A DNA stretch of 64,000 nt from Solimonas flava DSM 18980 (GTDB lineage: Bacteria; Pseudomonadota; Gammaproteobacteria; Nevskiales; Nevskiaceae), in NCBI RefSeq assembly GCF_000426685.1, contig NZ_KE384553.1, forward strand, positions 328,906 to 392,905, given 5' to 3'. The position numbers and the translations under genes are program-made. The notes beneath the pieces are model-generated. The model searched no databases. It was not told the DNA's origin and worked only from the letters and a program-made list of their open reading frames with translations. The number at the start of each line of letters is the position of its first letter. Positions within the stretch are counted from its first letter, which is position 1. This document shows, in pieces, positions 8,726 to 19,200 of this stretch.

Positions 8726-9521
8726 GGGGATCTAGTCGGTCTTTGAAGTACAGAGGTTCGGAAAGTTGTTCGATGCGAAAGCCGCCGCCGCGGCGCTCGA
8801 CGCGATAGGTGTCGGGGCGCAGTTCCGGCAGGCGGCCGTCGGCGGCGCGTTCTTCGAGGAAATCGAGCGCCGCCTCGACCTTCGCGAAGTCGATGTCGCG
8901 CTTGTACGGCGCCAGATCGTAGCGCCACCACTGCAGCTTGAGGAGGCGCTCGACGGTGCGCTCGGCGAAGCGCATGCGGATCACGCGCGCCGGACTGCCG
9001 GCGACGATCGCGAACGGCGGCACGTCACGCGTCACGACGCTGCCGGCGCCGACCACGGCACCGGCGCCGACCGTGAGGCCGCGGCGCACGACGGTGCCGG
9101 CGCACAGATACGCTTCGTGGCCGATGTAAGTCTCGCTCGGCACGCTGTCGACGTACGAAGGCTCGTCGCTGTCGTCCGGGGCGAGCCGGGCGAAGTCCGG
9201 CAGCTGGTAGAGGTTCGGCATGTACTGCGGCCGCGTGAACGCGAACGGGTGCGAGCTGAACCAGTCGAGCGGGTGCTCCGGCGCGCCGACGATCACCGAC
9301 TCGGCGATCTGCACGAAGCGGCCGAAGTGGGTGCGATAGGCGCTCGTCACGCCGGCCGTATTGAAGTACGTGAACGCGCCGACCGTGCAGCTTTTCAGCC
9401 GGTGCGTGTACACGTAGGCCGGCCGTTCGTAGACCAGCCCGCCGATCAGGTGCCCCGTGGGGCTCGCGATCAGGCCTCGTTCCTTGAGTTCCGCGATGGC
9501 TTCCGCCGTCAATCCGTTCAT
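8655..9521 (-). CDS. Hexapeptide-repeat (XAT/left-handed beta-helix) acyltransferase
   Basis: A 288-residue protein whose middle carries hexapeptide turns (GAFTYFNT, VGAGAVVGAGSVV) and the typical end of this class, VTRDVPPFAIVAGSPARVIR. Such enzymes move acetyl or longer acyl groups from CoA or ACP to hydroxyls or amines of sugars and antibiotics, using a histidine at the trimer interface. The ATG 9521 is preferred over 9644 because GGGGA lies five bases upstream and the longer form would be low-complexity Arg/Pro. The last 24 residues overlap the ACP gene and look unlike the rest of the family. The role may be to acylate the head group. Confidence 0.82.
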   Translation of the reverse strand: MNGLTAEAIAELKERGLIASPTGHLIGGLVYERPAYVYTHRLKSCTVGAFTYFNTAGVTSAYRTHFGRFVQIAESVIVGAPEHPLDWFSSHPFAFTRPQYMPNLYQLPDFARLAPDDSDEPSYVDSVPSETYIGHEAYLCAGTVVRRGLTVGAGAVVGAGSVVTRDVPPFAIVAGSPARVIRMRFAERTVERLLKLQWWRYDLAPYKRDIDFAKVEAALDFLEERAADGRLPELRPDTYRVERRGGGFRIEQLSEPLYFKDRLDPHGHQRRDPEQADHHSPRLHAGLG

Positions 9522-9654
9522 GCGTCCCCGATCTGCTGTCGTCCGGCGGCGCCGCGGTCGTGGCCGCGGGCTCGCCCCTGAGGTTCGCGTCCACCGTCCG
9601 GATCGCGCGTTCCTCCGCGCGCGGTCCGGACGGACCCGTGTCATGCCGCCCGGC

Positions 9655-11274
9655 TCATTCCATGTAGCCGAGCATTTGCAGCTGCTCGATCATCTTCTGC
9701 TTTTCGCCGGCGTCGAGGTCGTCGGTCTTCTCGCCCTCGCGCTCCAGGCGCGTCTTGGCGCCCTTCTTGACCGGATGCTCGGCCCACCATTCGGGCGTGA
9801 AGAACGAGGCCGGCACTTCGCCTTCGAGATCGGACGGGATCGAGGTGCCGAGGCTGTAGAGCAGCGTCGAAGTGACGTCGACGATCTGGCGGCGCTCGAC
9901 CATGCCGGCCTTGGCGATGCCCTTGCCGTAGGCGACGAAGATGCCGTCCGGGTGGTGCGTGCCGGCGGCGTGCGGGCGCTGCACGACGACCGGTTTCAGG
10001 TTGCGGATCGACACGAAGCCGCTGTCGCGCAGTACCAGCGTCAGATCGCAGGCGCGCTCCATGTGCGGGCCCGGGAACCATTCGTCGCGCTTGAGCACGT
10101 CGACAACGACCGGCTCGCCGAATTCGTTGCGCAGCTTCTTGAGGTCGGCGATCAGCTTCTCGCGGAAGGCCTCGTACTGCTCGGGCGGCACGCCGTGGTC
10201 GCCCGGCTTCTCGGCGACGCGGATGTGGATGCCGTTCGACGAAGGTGTGCGGCAGTAGGCCGTGGTGCCGCTCCAGTCGAGATTCGCGAAGTTGGCGGCC
10301 TCGCGGCGCAGCGCCATCTCCGAGCCGTCGGACTGCGCCCACTTCAGATAGCCCAGCTCTTCGAGGTAGGCGTTGATGCGCAGCACTTCGGTCGAGGCCG
10401 TGAAGCCGTGGTCGGAGGCGAAGAAGACCTGCGCGTCCGGGCCGGCCAGCGTCACCAGCGTTTCGATGTAGCGGTCGAGGTTGCGGAAGTACTCCAGCAC
10501 GACCTCGCGCATCTGCTGGTCGTGCGCGCTCGGCTCGGCCTTCAGCAGCTCGGGGTCCAGCCACGGCCAGGCCTGGTGCTGGATCTTGTCGGTGCCGTCG
10601 AACATCACCGCCATCAGGTCCGGCGCGTCCTCGCGCAGCACGTACTCGGCGATGCGGAACCACTGCTCCTCGCGCGGCAGGTGGTAGCGCACCCACTTGT
10701 GCGTCTCCTCCGGCGACAGCGAGTCCATCGCCTGCTGCTCGTTCTCGAAGTCCCAGGCCAGCTCCTTCGGATCGAAGCCGGCGACGTCGTTCTTGAGGCG
10801 CTCGAACAGCTCGCGCGGATGCGTGTTGCGGCGCAGGTGCTTGGCCGACGTGAAGCCGGGGATCACGGCGCCGTTGATGTTCTTCGGCGGCGGTGCGGTC
10901 AGCGGAAAGTTCAGCGCCGCGCAGCTCATCTTCTTGCGGCTGACCATCGACCAGATCATTTCGCTGTCGACGTCGCGCGAGTCGTACAGCGTCCAGTAGA
11001 CCTCGCCGCCCTTGTCCTCGGCGCGGATGAAGTCGAACACGCCGTGCACGCCGGGACCCTTGCCGGTCATCAGCGAGGTCCAGGCCGGCGGCGTCAGCGG
11101 GTTCGGCGTCGAGCGCAGCTTGGCGCGCACGCCGTTGTCGAGGATCGTCTTCATGAACGGCATCGTCACGCCGACGCCGGGCAGATCCTTCGTCATCTCG
11201 TCGAGCACGGTGAAGGTGCAGCCGTCGAGGCCGATGAACAGGGTCTTGGTCTTGCGGGGAAGTGCGGCGTTCAT
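9655..11274 (-). CDS. Alkaline-phosphatase-superfamily (type I phosphodiesterase/NPP-like) protein
   Basis: The 539-residue product has the metal- and substrate-site pattern of nucleotide pyrophosphatase/phosphodiesterases. Visible are FIGLDG (Asp17), the nucleophile segment PPAWTSLMTG (Thr66), MFDGTDKIQH, ASDHGF and GTHHPDG. No signal peptide is seen, unlike most exported family members, so it may act in the cytoplasm. The family includes phosphodiesterases, phosphomutases and head-group transferases. Its position 43 bases after the KS-AT-PPTase gene suggests work on a phosphorylated lipid intermediate. GGAA precedes the ATG by five bases. Confidence 0.8.
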   Translation of the reverse strand: MNAALPRKTKTLFIGLDGCTFTVLDEMTKDLPGVGVTMPFMKTILDNGVRAKLRSTPNPLTPPAWTSLMTGKGPGVHGVFDFIRAEDKGGEVYWTLYDSRDVDSEMIWSMVSRKKMSCAALNFPLTAPPPKNINGAVIPGFTSAKHLRRNTHPRELFERLKNDVAGFDPKELAWDFENEQQAMDSLSPEETHKWVRYHLPREEQWFRIAEYVLREDAPDLMAVMFDGTDKIQHQAWPWLDPELLKAEPSAHDQQMREVVLEYFRNLDRYIETLVTLAGPDAQVFFASDHGFTASTEVLRINAYLEELGYLKWAQSDGSEMALRREAANFANLDWSGTTAYCRTPSSNGIHIRVAEKPGDHGVPPEQYEAFREKLIADLKKLRNEFGEPVVVDVLKRDEWFPGPHMERACDLTLVLRDSGFVSIRNLKPVVVQRPHAAGTHHPDGIFVAYGKGIAKAGMVERRQIVDVTSTLLYSLGTSIPSDLEGEVPASFFTPEWWAEHPVKKGAKTRLEREGEKTDDLDAGEKQKMIEQLQMLGYME

Positions 11275-11317
11275 GTCGGTTCCTGCAAACTGGATGCGGA
11301 CGGTTTGGTAATGAGGT

Positions 11318-14300
11318 TCAGGCGAGACAGAGCGCGAACACTTCGCGCCCCTCGATGAAGTGGATCATGACGGCGTAACGCTGGCCGCCGTGTTCGACGT
11401 CGGCGCCGGCGATCGTCGCATCGCCGGCGTAGCGAATCACGTGCCAGTCCTGCGGGCGGCCCTGCAGGCCGAGGCCGGATGCCTTGGCGGCGGCCTCCTT
11501 GGCGCTCCACAGGGCGGCGATCGCGCGTGCCCGCGCCGCGCCGGTCTGGGCGGCGATCAGGGTCTGCTCGGCAGCGTTCAGCGCGCCGCGCGCGACGGCT
11601 TCGAGGTCGATGCCGTCGAGGCGCTGGTAGTCGATGCCGAGGCGCGCGCCGGGCGGCGCGACGGCGGCGACGCCCCAGCGGCGGCTGTGGCTGATCGACA
11701 CCGCCGGCGTCGGGCCGGGGTGCGCGCCGATGCGCAGCTGCGGCGCGCCGGCCGCGTCGCTGGCGACGTGCACGTCGGCGGCGGCGAGCGCCAGCGGCAG
11801 CGCGGCCAGCCACTGGCGCGCGGCGTCCTTGGCGGCGACGCGGCCCATCAGCCATTCCTCGCGGCGCGGGCCGCTGGCCGGCAGCGCGTAGAAGGTCTTC
11901 AGCTCGGCGGCGTCGAGCACCATGTGCGCGAGCACGCGCTTCCAGATCGCGAAGCCCTGGTCGAGGAAGCCCTCGTCGAACGGTTCGAGGCGGCGGGCGA
12001 CGACGCCCGGCGGCAGCAGGCCTTCGAGCAGCGGCTCGGACAGCATGCGCGCCGGCGGATCGAGGCGGTAATGCAGGAAGCGCTGCGGCGTCGGGAACTT
12101 GCGGTCTTCCCAGTCGTCGGCGCGCATCAGCACGCGGCCCTGCGCGTCGGCGACGTCGAAGTCGGCGGCGACGATCGTCTCGCCGACCAGGCGCACGTCA
12201 CCGCGGCAGCGCACGCGCGTGCCGGCCGGCGGCGGCGGCGCGTACAGCGTGAAGCGGCCGAGGCGGAACGGGAAGCAGTTGTAGGCCCAGGCGAACTTCT
12301 CGGTGACCCAGTACGCGGCGAGCGCGCCGACCGCGTCGAGGATCGCGGCGTCGTACTCGAAGCGCGGCGCCGTCGTGAAGTCGAAGTAGTCGTGCGTGGC
12401 GATCGCCTCGACGTCGGCCTCGATCGAGCGCTCGCCCCAGCGCGCGATGTGCTTGACGCCCTGCAGGCGCGGGCCGTGGAACATGCCGCGGCTGTAGATC
12501 TCGCCGTCCGGATTGGCGCGCGCCGGGTGGGCGTCGGCCGAGGCCCAGGGCCGCATCGGCGGCGGCGGCGGATAGTGCGTGGCGAGCAGCACGGTGGTTT
12601 CGAACACCAGCGTGCCGCCCGGCGGCCCGCCGCTCTTGCCGAGGGCAAAGATGCGGCCGGCGACACGCTCGTGGCCGTCGCGCGCGGCTTCGCGTTCGAC
12701 GACCAGGCGCACGTCGAGCACCTCGCCGTCGAGGGCCAGCCAGCGGCTGCCGCGCGACTCCTCGAAGCCGGTGACGACCAGCTCGTCGCGGCCGAGCAGC
12801 TGGACCGCGGCTTCGGCCAGCATCTCCATGCTGAAGGTGAACGGCACCACGGTCAGCGGCAGCAGGCCGGCGTCGCGCCGGCTCGGCGTGCCGCCGATCG
12901 CGTGATCCTGCAGGAACAGATCGTGGTGATGGTCGAGCGTGCGTTCGCAGACCAGCTTCTGCGCGCTCTGCTCGACGATGCGGCCGAGCATCGGCAGGCG
13001 CCGCGGCGCGCCGGCCGGCGCTGCGCCGGCCGCCGCCGGCATGGCCGGCGGACCGGGCATCGTCAGCGGCGGCAGCGGCGCGGTGCCGGTCATCGCCGCC
13101 AGCACCCGCGACTGGCTGTCGAGAAAGTCCTGCATCAGCGAGAAATGCGTGCGCAGCAGCTCGCTGCGCGGATCGGCGGCGGCTTCGGCGACCGCGACGG
13201 CCGGCGCCGCTTCCGGGCGCTTCAGCGGCACGACTTTGGGATGCGCCGGATCGGCGGCGGCAGCCGGCGCGGCCGGCGTGGCCTGCAGCTGGCGCCGCAG
13301 CGGTGCCCAGTCGGCCGGCAGGCTCAGCTCCGGCATCTGCAGCGAGATCGTGATGCCGCGGCGGCCGGCGGCGCGCGGCGCCGCCATCAGGTCGAGCGTG
13401 TCGATGTCGCGATGCGCGTACAGCGCCGCCGGTTCGAAGGCGACGCCGGCGGCGTAGAGCTGCGCCAGCGCGTGATGCAGCTGCGTGACGCCGTGGCGGC
13501 GGCGGCTGTTGGTGGCGACCGCGACGACGTCGTCGTGCGCGCGCAGCGTGTCGGACGCGAACGAGGTCAGGTTGCCGCTCGGGCCGACCTCGACGAACAC
13601 GCGATAGCCGTCTTCGTAGAGCCGCTGCAGGGTCTCGGTGAAGCGCACCGGGTTTTCCCACTGCTGGGCGGCGAGTTCGCGGATCGCGTCGCCCTCGGCC
13701 GGGAAGCGGCCGACCGCGCGTGCGCTGTACAGCGTGCAGCGGCCGGGACCGAAGTCCAGCGACTTGAAGTACTCGCGCAGCGCGTCGGCGAACGGCTTGA
13801 ACAGCGGCGTGTGATAGGCGCGGCCGAACGGCAGCGCCACGCAGATGACGCCTTCGGCGGACAGCTTTTCGCGCAGCGCCTCGGCGGCGGCCGGCGGCCC
13901 GAACAGCACCAGTTGGTTCGGGCAGTTGTCCATCGCCACGATCATCTCGCCGGGGTCCTTCAGCAGCGCTTCGCGCAGCGGCGCCTTCAGCGCGCCGAGC
14001 GTCAGCAGCGTGCCCTCGGCGATGCGGCCTTCGGCTTCGAGACGGCGCGACAGATCGTTGAGCGTGCGAATCGATTCGGCGATTTCCTCGCGGCGCTCGG
14101 TGCGGCGCACGCGGCTGACGGTCAGCGCGGTGTTCTCGCCGGTGCTGTGGCCGAGCATCGCGTCCGGCGCGAAGTCCATGGCGTCGAGCAGGGCCTGCAG
14201 GCCGAGCGCGGCCGAGAACACGCTCTCGGCGGCAACGTCCATGCCGTAGAGGCGTTCTTCGAGCGCCTTGCGGGCTTCGTCGTCGAGGCCGGTCGGTGCC

Positions 14301-16171
14301 GGGAACACGATCGGCGCGCGCGCCGGCATGCCGCTGGCGAGCCCGGTCGACTCCATGAAGTCGAAGGCCTCGCGCACCTGCGGGAAGTGCAGCGCGAGGT
14401 CGGCCAGCATGTTCGGGTACTGCGCGCCTTCGCCGGGGTAGAGGAAGCAGAGCTTGCCCGGCGCGTCGCCGCGGCCGTAGAACACGCCGCCGCGCGTCTT
14501 GTACGGCCTGGCGTCGGCGCGCTGCAGTTTCTCCTGCGCCTGCTCGAGCTTCTTGACGAGATCGGCTTCGCTGTCGGCGACGATCGCCAGACGATGCGAG
14601 CCGCGCGCGAGGCTGGCGCTGGCGCGCGCGACTTCGGCGAGCGTCGCCGCCCGCGGCGCGCGCAGGTGCAGCAGCGTCTGCTCGATCTTGGTGAGCAGCG
14701 CCGGCACCGTGTCGCCGCCGAGCGTGACCAGCTCCGACGGCGTCGGCCGGTGCAGCACGCCGACCTGGGTGCGGCGGCGTTCGCGATGCTCTTCGAGGAT
14801 CACGTGCGCGTTGATGCCGCCGAAGCCGAAGGCGTTGGCGGCGGCGCGGCGTGGATGCGCGGCGCCATGCACCCAGGGCCGCGCCTCGTTGTTGATGTAG
14901 AACGGCGTCTCGTCGAGATGCAGATTCGGATCGGGCTCCGCGCAGATCATCGGCGGCAGCACCTTGTGGTGCAGCGCCAGCGCGGTCTTGATCAGCGAGG
15001 CGCTGCCGGATGCCGGCAGGCAGTGCGCGATCATCGACTTCACCGAGCCGACCGCGATCTGCGCGCCGCGGCCGCGCGCGCCATAGATATGGCGCATGGT
15101 CTCGATCTCGGTGCGGTCGCCGATCTCGGTGCCGGTGCCGTGCGCCTCGATCAGGTCGATCGTCAGCGGGTCGATGCCGGAGCTTTCGTAGGCGCGCTGC
15201 AGCGCCAGCACCTGGCCTTCGAGGCGCGGCGAGAGCAGGCCCTTGGCGCGGCCGTCGGACGAGGTGCCGACGCCCTTGATGACGGCGTAGATGCGGTCGC
15301 CCGCGGCCTCGGCGTCGGCGAGGCGCTTGAGCACCAGCATGCCGACGCCCTCGCCGAGCAGGATGCCGTTGGCGCCCTTCTGGAACGGCCGGATGTCGCC
15401 GTGCGACAGCGCCTGGATCTGGCAGAACTGGATGTACAGCTGCGGCGGCGTCTGCGAATGCACGCCGCCGGTGATCATCAGGTCGCAGCGGCCGGTGACC
15501 AGCTCGCGGACCGCGGCGTCGAGCGCGATCAGGCTCGACGAGCAGGCGGCGTCGACGATGAAGTTCGGCCCCATCATGTTGAGGCGGTTGGCGATCAGGC
15601 CGGCGATCACGTTCGGCGTCAGCACGCCGACCATGTCGGCGTTGTAGACCGGCAGCTGCCTGCGGAAGTGATCGTGCAGCTCGCGCAGCTCGGCTTCCGA
15701 CAGGTCCGGCCGCAGGCCGCGCGCGAGCGCGATCGCCTGGTCGGCGAACAGGCCGCGCGCCAGCACGCTGGCCATGCCGCGGTTGCCGTAGGTGCCGCGG
15801 CCGATGACGACGCCGGCGCGCTGCGGATCGAACGGCTTGCGCTGTGCGCCGTAGCCGGCGTCGGCGAGCGCGTCGCGCGCGTACTTGAGGGCGATCAGGT
15901 GATCGGGGTCGCCGCCCTCGGCGAGGCTCGGCAGCACGCCGAACTCGACCGGATCGACGACGATGCTGTCGTGCAGGAAGCCGCCGCGCGTCGTGTAGAT
16001 GCGGTCGTTGGTCTTCGCGTCGGGATCGAAGTACGGCCCGGTCCAGCGCGGCCCGGCGTCGCTGACGGCATCGACCTTGTCGAGGATGTTCTGCCAGTAG
16101 CGGCGGGCATCGGTGGCGCCGGCGTAGGCGCCGGCGAGTCCGACGATGGCGATGTCGACCGGCTGGCTCAC
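11318..16171 (-). CDS. Iterative synthase: KS-AT-DH-like with C-terminal phosphopantetheinyl transferase
   Basis: A 1617-residue multidomain protein. The ketosynthase spans about 1-460 with the triad Cys210 (AACSSSL), His344 (EAHGTGT) and His383 (IAHCLP). An acyltransferase covers about 570-900 (YPGEGAQ, active Ser676 in GHSTGE). A PKS dehydratase-like hot-dog region lies about 1070-1400, with DHAIGG as a possible catalytic histidine. A Sfp-type phosphopantetheinyl transferase occupies about 1440-1617 (Asp1514 in GIDYQ; WSAKEA from Trp1555). No ACP is present, so it must work with the five ACPs of the next protein or the free ACP. The GTG start has GGAG seven bases upstream. The layout recalls PfaC/PfaB-like or HglC/D partners of PUFA-type synthases. 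Confidence 0.88.
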   Translation of the reverse strand: MSQPVDIAIVGLAGAYAGATDARRYWQNILDKVDAVSDAGPRWTGPYFDPDAKTNDRIYTTRGGFLHDSIVVDPVEFGVLPSLAEGGDPDHLIALKYARDALADAGYGAQRKPFDPQRAGVVIGRGTYGNRGMASVLARGLFADQAIALARGLRPDLSEAELRELHDHFRRQLPVYNADMVGVLTPNVIAGLIANRLNMMGPNFIVDAACSSSLIALDAAVRELVTGRCDLMITGGVHSQTPPQLYIQFCQIQALSHGDIRPFQKGANGILLGEGVGMLVLKRLADAEAAGDRIYAVIKGVGTSSDGRAKGLLSPRLEGQVLALQRAYESSGIDPLTIDLIEAHGTGTEIGDRTEIETMRHIYGARGRGAQIAVGSVKSMIAHCLPASGSASLIKTALALHHKVLPPMICAEPDPNLHLDETPFYINNEARPWVHGAAHPRRAAANAFGFGGINAHVILEEHRERRRTQVGVLHRPTPSELVTLGGDTVPALLTKIEQTLLHLRAPRAATLAEVARASASLARGSHRLAIVADSEADLVKKLEQAQEKLQRADARPYKTRGGVFYGRGDAPGKLCFLYPGEGAQYPNMLADLALHFPQVREAFDFMESTGLASGMPARAPIVFPAPTGLDDEARKALEERLYGMDVAAESVFSAALGLQALLDAMDFAPDAMLGHSTGENTALTVSRVRRTERREEIAESIRTLNDLSRRLEAEGRIAEGTLLTLGALKAPLREALLKDPGEMIVAMDNCPNQLVLFGPPAAAEALREKLSAEGVICVALPFGRAYHTPLFKPFADALREYFKSLDFGPGRCTLYSARAVGRFPAEGDAIRELAAQQWENPVRFTETLQRLYEDGYRVFVEVGPSGNLTSFASDTLRAHDDVVAVATNSRRRHGVTQLHHALAQLYAAGVAFEPAALYAHRDIDTLDLMAAPRAAGRRGITISLQMPELSLPADWAPLRRQLQATPAAPAAAADPAHPKVVPLKRPEAAPAVAVAEAAADPRSELLRTHFSLMQDFLDSQSRVLAAMTGTAPLPPLTMPGPPAMPAAAGAAPAGAPRRLPMLGRIVEQSAQKLVCERTLDHHHDLFLQDHAIGGTPSRRDAGLLPLTVVPFTFSMEMLAEAAVQLLGRDELVVTGFEESRGSRWLALDGEVLDVRLVVEREAARDGHERVAGRIFALGKSGGPPGGTLVFETTVLLATHYPPPPPMRPWASADAHPARANPDGEIYSRGMFHGPRLQGVKHIARWGERSIEADVEAIATHDYFDFTTAPRFEYDAAILDAVGALAAYWVTEKFAWAYNCFPFRLGRFTLYAPPPPAGTRVRCRGDVRLVGETIVAADFDVADAQGRVLMRADDWEDRKFPTPQRFLHYRLDPPARMLSEPLLEGLLPPGVVARRLEPFDEGFLDQGFAIWKRVLAHMVLDAAELKTFYALPASGPRREEWLMGRVAAKDAARQWLAALPLALAAADVHVASDAAGAPQLRIGAHPGPTPAVSISHSRRWGVAAVAPPGARLGIDYQRLDGIDLEAVARGALNAAEQTLIAAQTGAARARAIAALWSAKEAAAKASGLGLQGRPQDWHVIRYAGDATIAGADVEHGGQRYAVMIHFIEGREVFALCLA

Positions 16172-16244
16172 GGGCGTGCTCCGCGCGGGCCCGCGCTCGT
16201 GGGCTGCCGGCGACGGGCGGCGGTCGCGGCGGGCATCGGCGCGT

Positions 16245-19200
16245 TCAAGCGATCAGCCCCGAGACGAAGTCGCGATGGTTCGGCGCGAGCTTGTTGAGGC
16301 CGGCGCTCATCGTGCTGGTGCCGTCGACGATGGCGATGCGCACGCGGCCCTGCGCGTCGATGATGTCGGCGTCGTAGGCGATCGCGTGCTCGTGCGGCGC
16401 TGGCTTGAGGCGCATCACCAGCTTCAGCGGGCCGGACAGCGGTTCGCGGCCGTAGCGCGACACGCTGCCGAAGCCGGCCGGCAGCGCGCCCTTGTCCTGC
16501 TGCACGCGCGCCCAGACGAAGGCCAGCTGCGGCGGCACGTCCATCAGGCCCATGTCGAACACCCAGCGGCCACCGGCGGCGCCGACGAAGCCCTCGATCG
16601 GCGAGGGTTTGACGGCGACGGCGATGCCGCCGCCGTGCAGCTTGTCGATGCGCTCGATCAGGCGGAAGCGCGGACCGTGGAACAGATGCTCGCGATAGGC
16701 GTCGGCGGCCTCGATGGCGATGCCTTCGCCCGGCAGCACCGGTGCCTGCGCCAGCGTCGCTTCCGGCAGCTCCTGCAGCAGCACCGCGGTGGCGCGGTAG
16801 AACGGCAGCTTGCGCTGCGGGTCGATGATCTCGACCGTCACCGTCTGGCCGTGCAGATCGGAGTGCGAGGACGCCCGCGCGCGCAGCTGCACGGCGCGCG
16901 AACCGCCTTCGAGCACGATGCCGTTCATCTGCCGCACGTCGCGCATGCCGACCACGTGCCAGCCCGGCCACGCGGCGCCGACGAACTGCGCCATGTACTC
17001 CAGTGCGCCGGCTGCCGGCACCACGGCCTTGCCGTCCATGCAGTGGTCGATCAGGTACGGATCGCTGGCCAGCGTGAAGACGTGGTCGAGCGTCATGTTG
17101 CCGCCGGGGCCCATGCGCAGCGCGTCGCGGATCAGCGGATAGCCGCTGCCGCCGCTGCCGCTGCCGGCCGCCGGCGGCGCCGTGTCGGCGCTGGCCGGCG
17201 TCGGCCCGAACAGGCGCCACGGTCCGTAGCCGGCGACGATCTCGACGTCCTGGCGCGTGCCGTAGGCGAGCTCGTCGGCGAAGAAGCGGCGGCCGGCGGC
17301 GACCGGGATCGGTTCCATGCCCTTGTCGCGGAACGCGCGCTTGACGCCGTCGCTGGCCATGCCGGCATCCCACGGTCCCCAGTTGACGGCGAACACGCGC
17401 GTCTGCGGCCAGGCGCGCGACAGCGACCAGGCGATGCGGTTCAGCGCCTCGTTGGCGGCAGCGTAGTCGCTCTGGCCGCGGTTGCCGTAGCGGCCGGCGA
17501 CCGAGGTGAAGAACGACAGCCACTTCAGCGAGTCGGCCTTGAGCTTGTGCTGCAGCACGAACACCGGATCGAGCTTGGTGCCGAACACGCGCGCGAACGA
17601 TTCCGGCGTCTTGTCCTTGAGCAGCTTGTCCTCGATCACGCCGGCGCCGTGGATCACCGCGTCGATGCGGCCATGGCGCGCGTAGACCTCGTCGATCACC
17701 GCGCCGAATGCCTCGGCTTGGCGCACGTCGCAGGCGAGGTATTCGACCTCGGCGCCGCGGGCGCGCAGGCGGGCGAGGTTGGCGCGGATCTCGCGCTCGA
17801 CGAGCGTGGCGGCAACGGCGCGGTCGATCTCGACCGGCTTCGGCTTCTCGCCGCGCGCGATCGCCGCTTCGAGCAGCGCCTTGCGCAGCGCCGCGGCGTC
17901 GGCCAGCGCCGCGGTCGCGGGGCTTTCGGCAGCCGGCTCGGCGGTGCGGCCGAGCAGCACGTAGCGCAGGCCCGGCACGGCCAGCTCTTCGAGAATCTCG
18001 GCGGTGATGCCGCGCGCGCCGCCGGTGACGAGCAGCACCCAGCCGGCTTCCGGCTTCAGGTTCGGTGCGAAGGCGTGCTCGGTCGCCGCCTGTTCGACGG
18101 TGACGCTGCCGTAGCGCTCGCCGCCGATCCAGCCGGCTTCCGGCTGCGGGTCGTTGGCGAGCAGCTCGGCGACCAGCTCGGTGGCGATTTCGTCGTCGCT
18201 CTGGCCGTCGAAATCGACGCTGCGGATCTGCGCGTCCGGATACTCGTGGCGCAGGCAGTTGGTCAGGCCGGTCACGCCGCCGGCGATCGGCGCGCCGCTG
18301 CCGAAGGCGTCGCGGCCCAGCGTGCCGCCGAGGCGCGTCGCGGCGATCAGGCGGATCTGCGCCAGCTGCGGTTCCAGCGCCTTGGCGGCGAGGAACAGGC
18401 TGCCGACGCAGCGCGCGCCGAGCCGCTGCCAGTCGGCGGCGCTGGCGGCTTCCTCGCCGACCAGACCGTGCAGATGCAGCACGGCGCGCGCCGGCCCGTG
18501 TTCGGCCTGCGCGCCGGCGAGCGCCGCGGCGAGGCTGTCGTCGAAGGCGTCGATGAAGACCGGCGTCAGGCCGCGCGCGGTGAGGATCGTCTGCAGCGCG
18601 GTGCGCACGCCTTCGGGGCCGCCCAGCACCACGGTCAGACCCTGCAGCTCGGCGTTGCCGGCCGCCAGGGGCATGGCCTGCGACTTGATCAGATAGCGCG
18701 GGATCGTCGTCGCCGGCGCTTCGACCGCGGCGTCGTCCGCCGGCACGGCGGCCAGCGGCGCTGCGGCACCAGCGCCGGCCGACAGCTCGGCGTAGGCGGC
18801 GACGATCGCGCTCAGGCTCTTGGCCTTGGTGAAGCGCTCCATCTCCGTCTGCATGCGCGCCGCTGCCTCGGCCGTCAGCAGTTTCTGGAACGCGCCGAGG
18901 ATTTCGACGCGCTTGATCGAGTCGATGCCGAGGTCGGCTTCGAGGTCGGCGTCGAAGGCAAGCATGTCCTGCGGATAGCCGGTGCGTTCGGCGACGATCG
19001 CGAGCAGCTGCGCGGAGACGTCGAGGCTGACCGCCGCGGCCGTGGCGACCGCGACCGGCGCCGTCGCCGCCAGCGTCGCGGCCGCCGCTGCCGGCGCGCC
19101 GCTGCCGGCGATCGTGGCGAATTCGTCGAGGATCGCACGCAGGCTCTTGGCCTTGGTGAAGCGTTCCATGCGGCCCTGCATCGTCTCGGCGAGCGCGGCC

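Noticed and set aside
9522-9644. Longer acyltransferase start at 9644
   Set aside because: The added 41 residues are Arg/Pro-rich low complexity, and a good ribosome site exists for the ATG at 9521.
11360-16297. A 1645-codon plus-strand open frame
   Set aside because: It is antisense to the KS-AT-DH-PPTase gene, whose catalytic motifs are intact in the correct frame; the plus-strand translation has no recognisable family.
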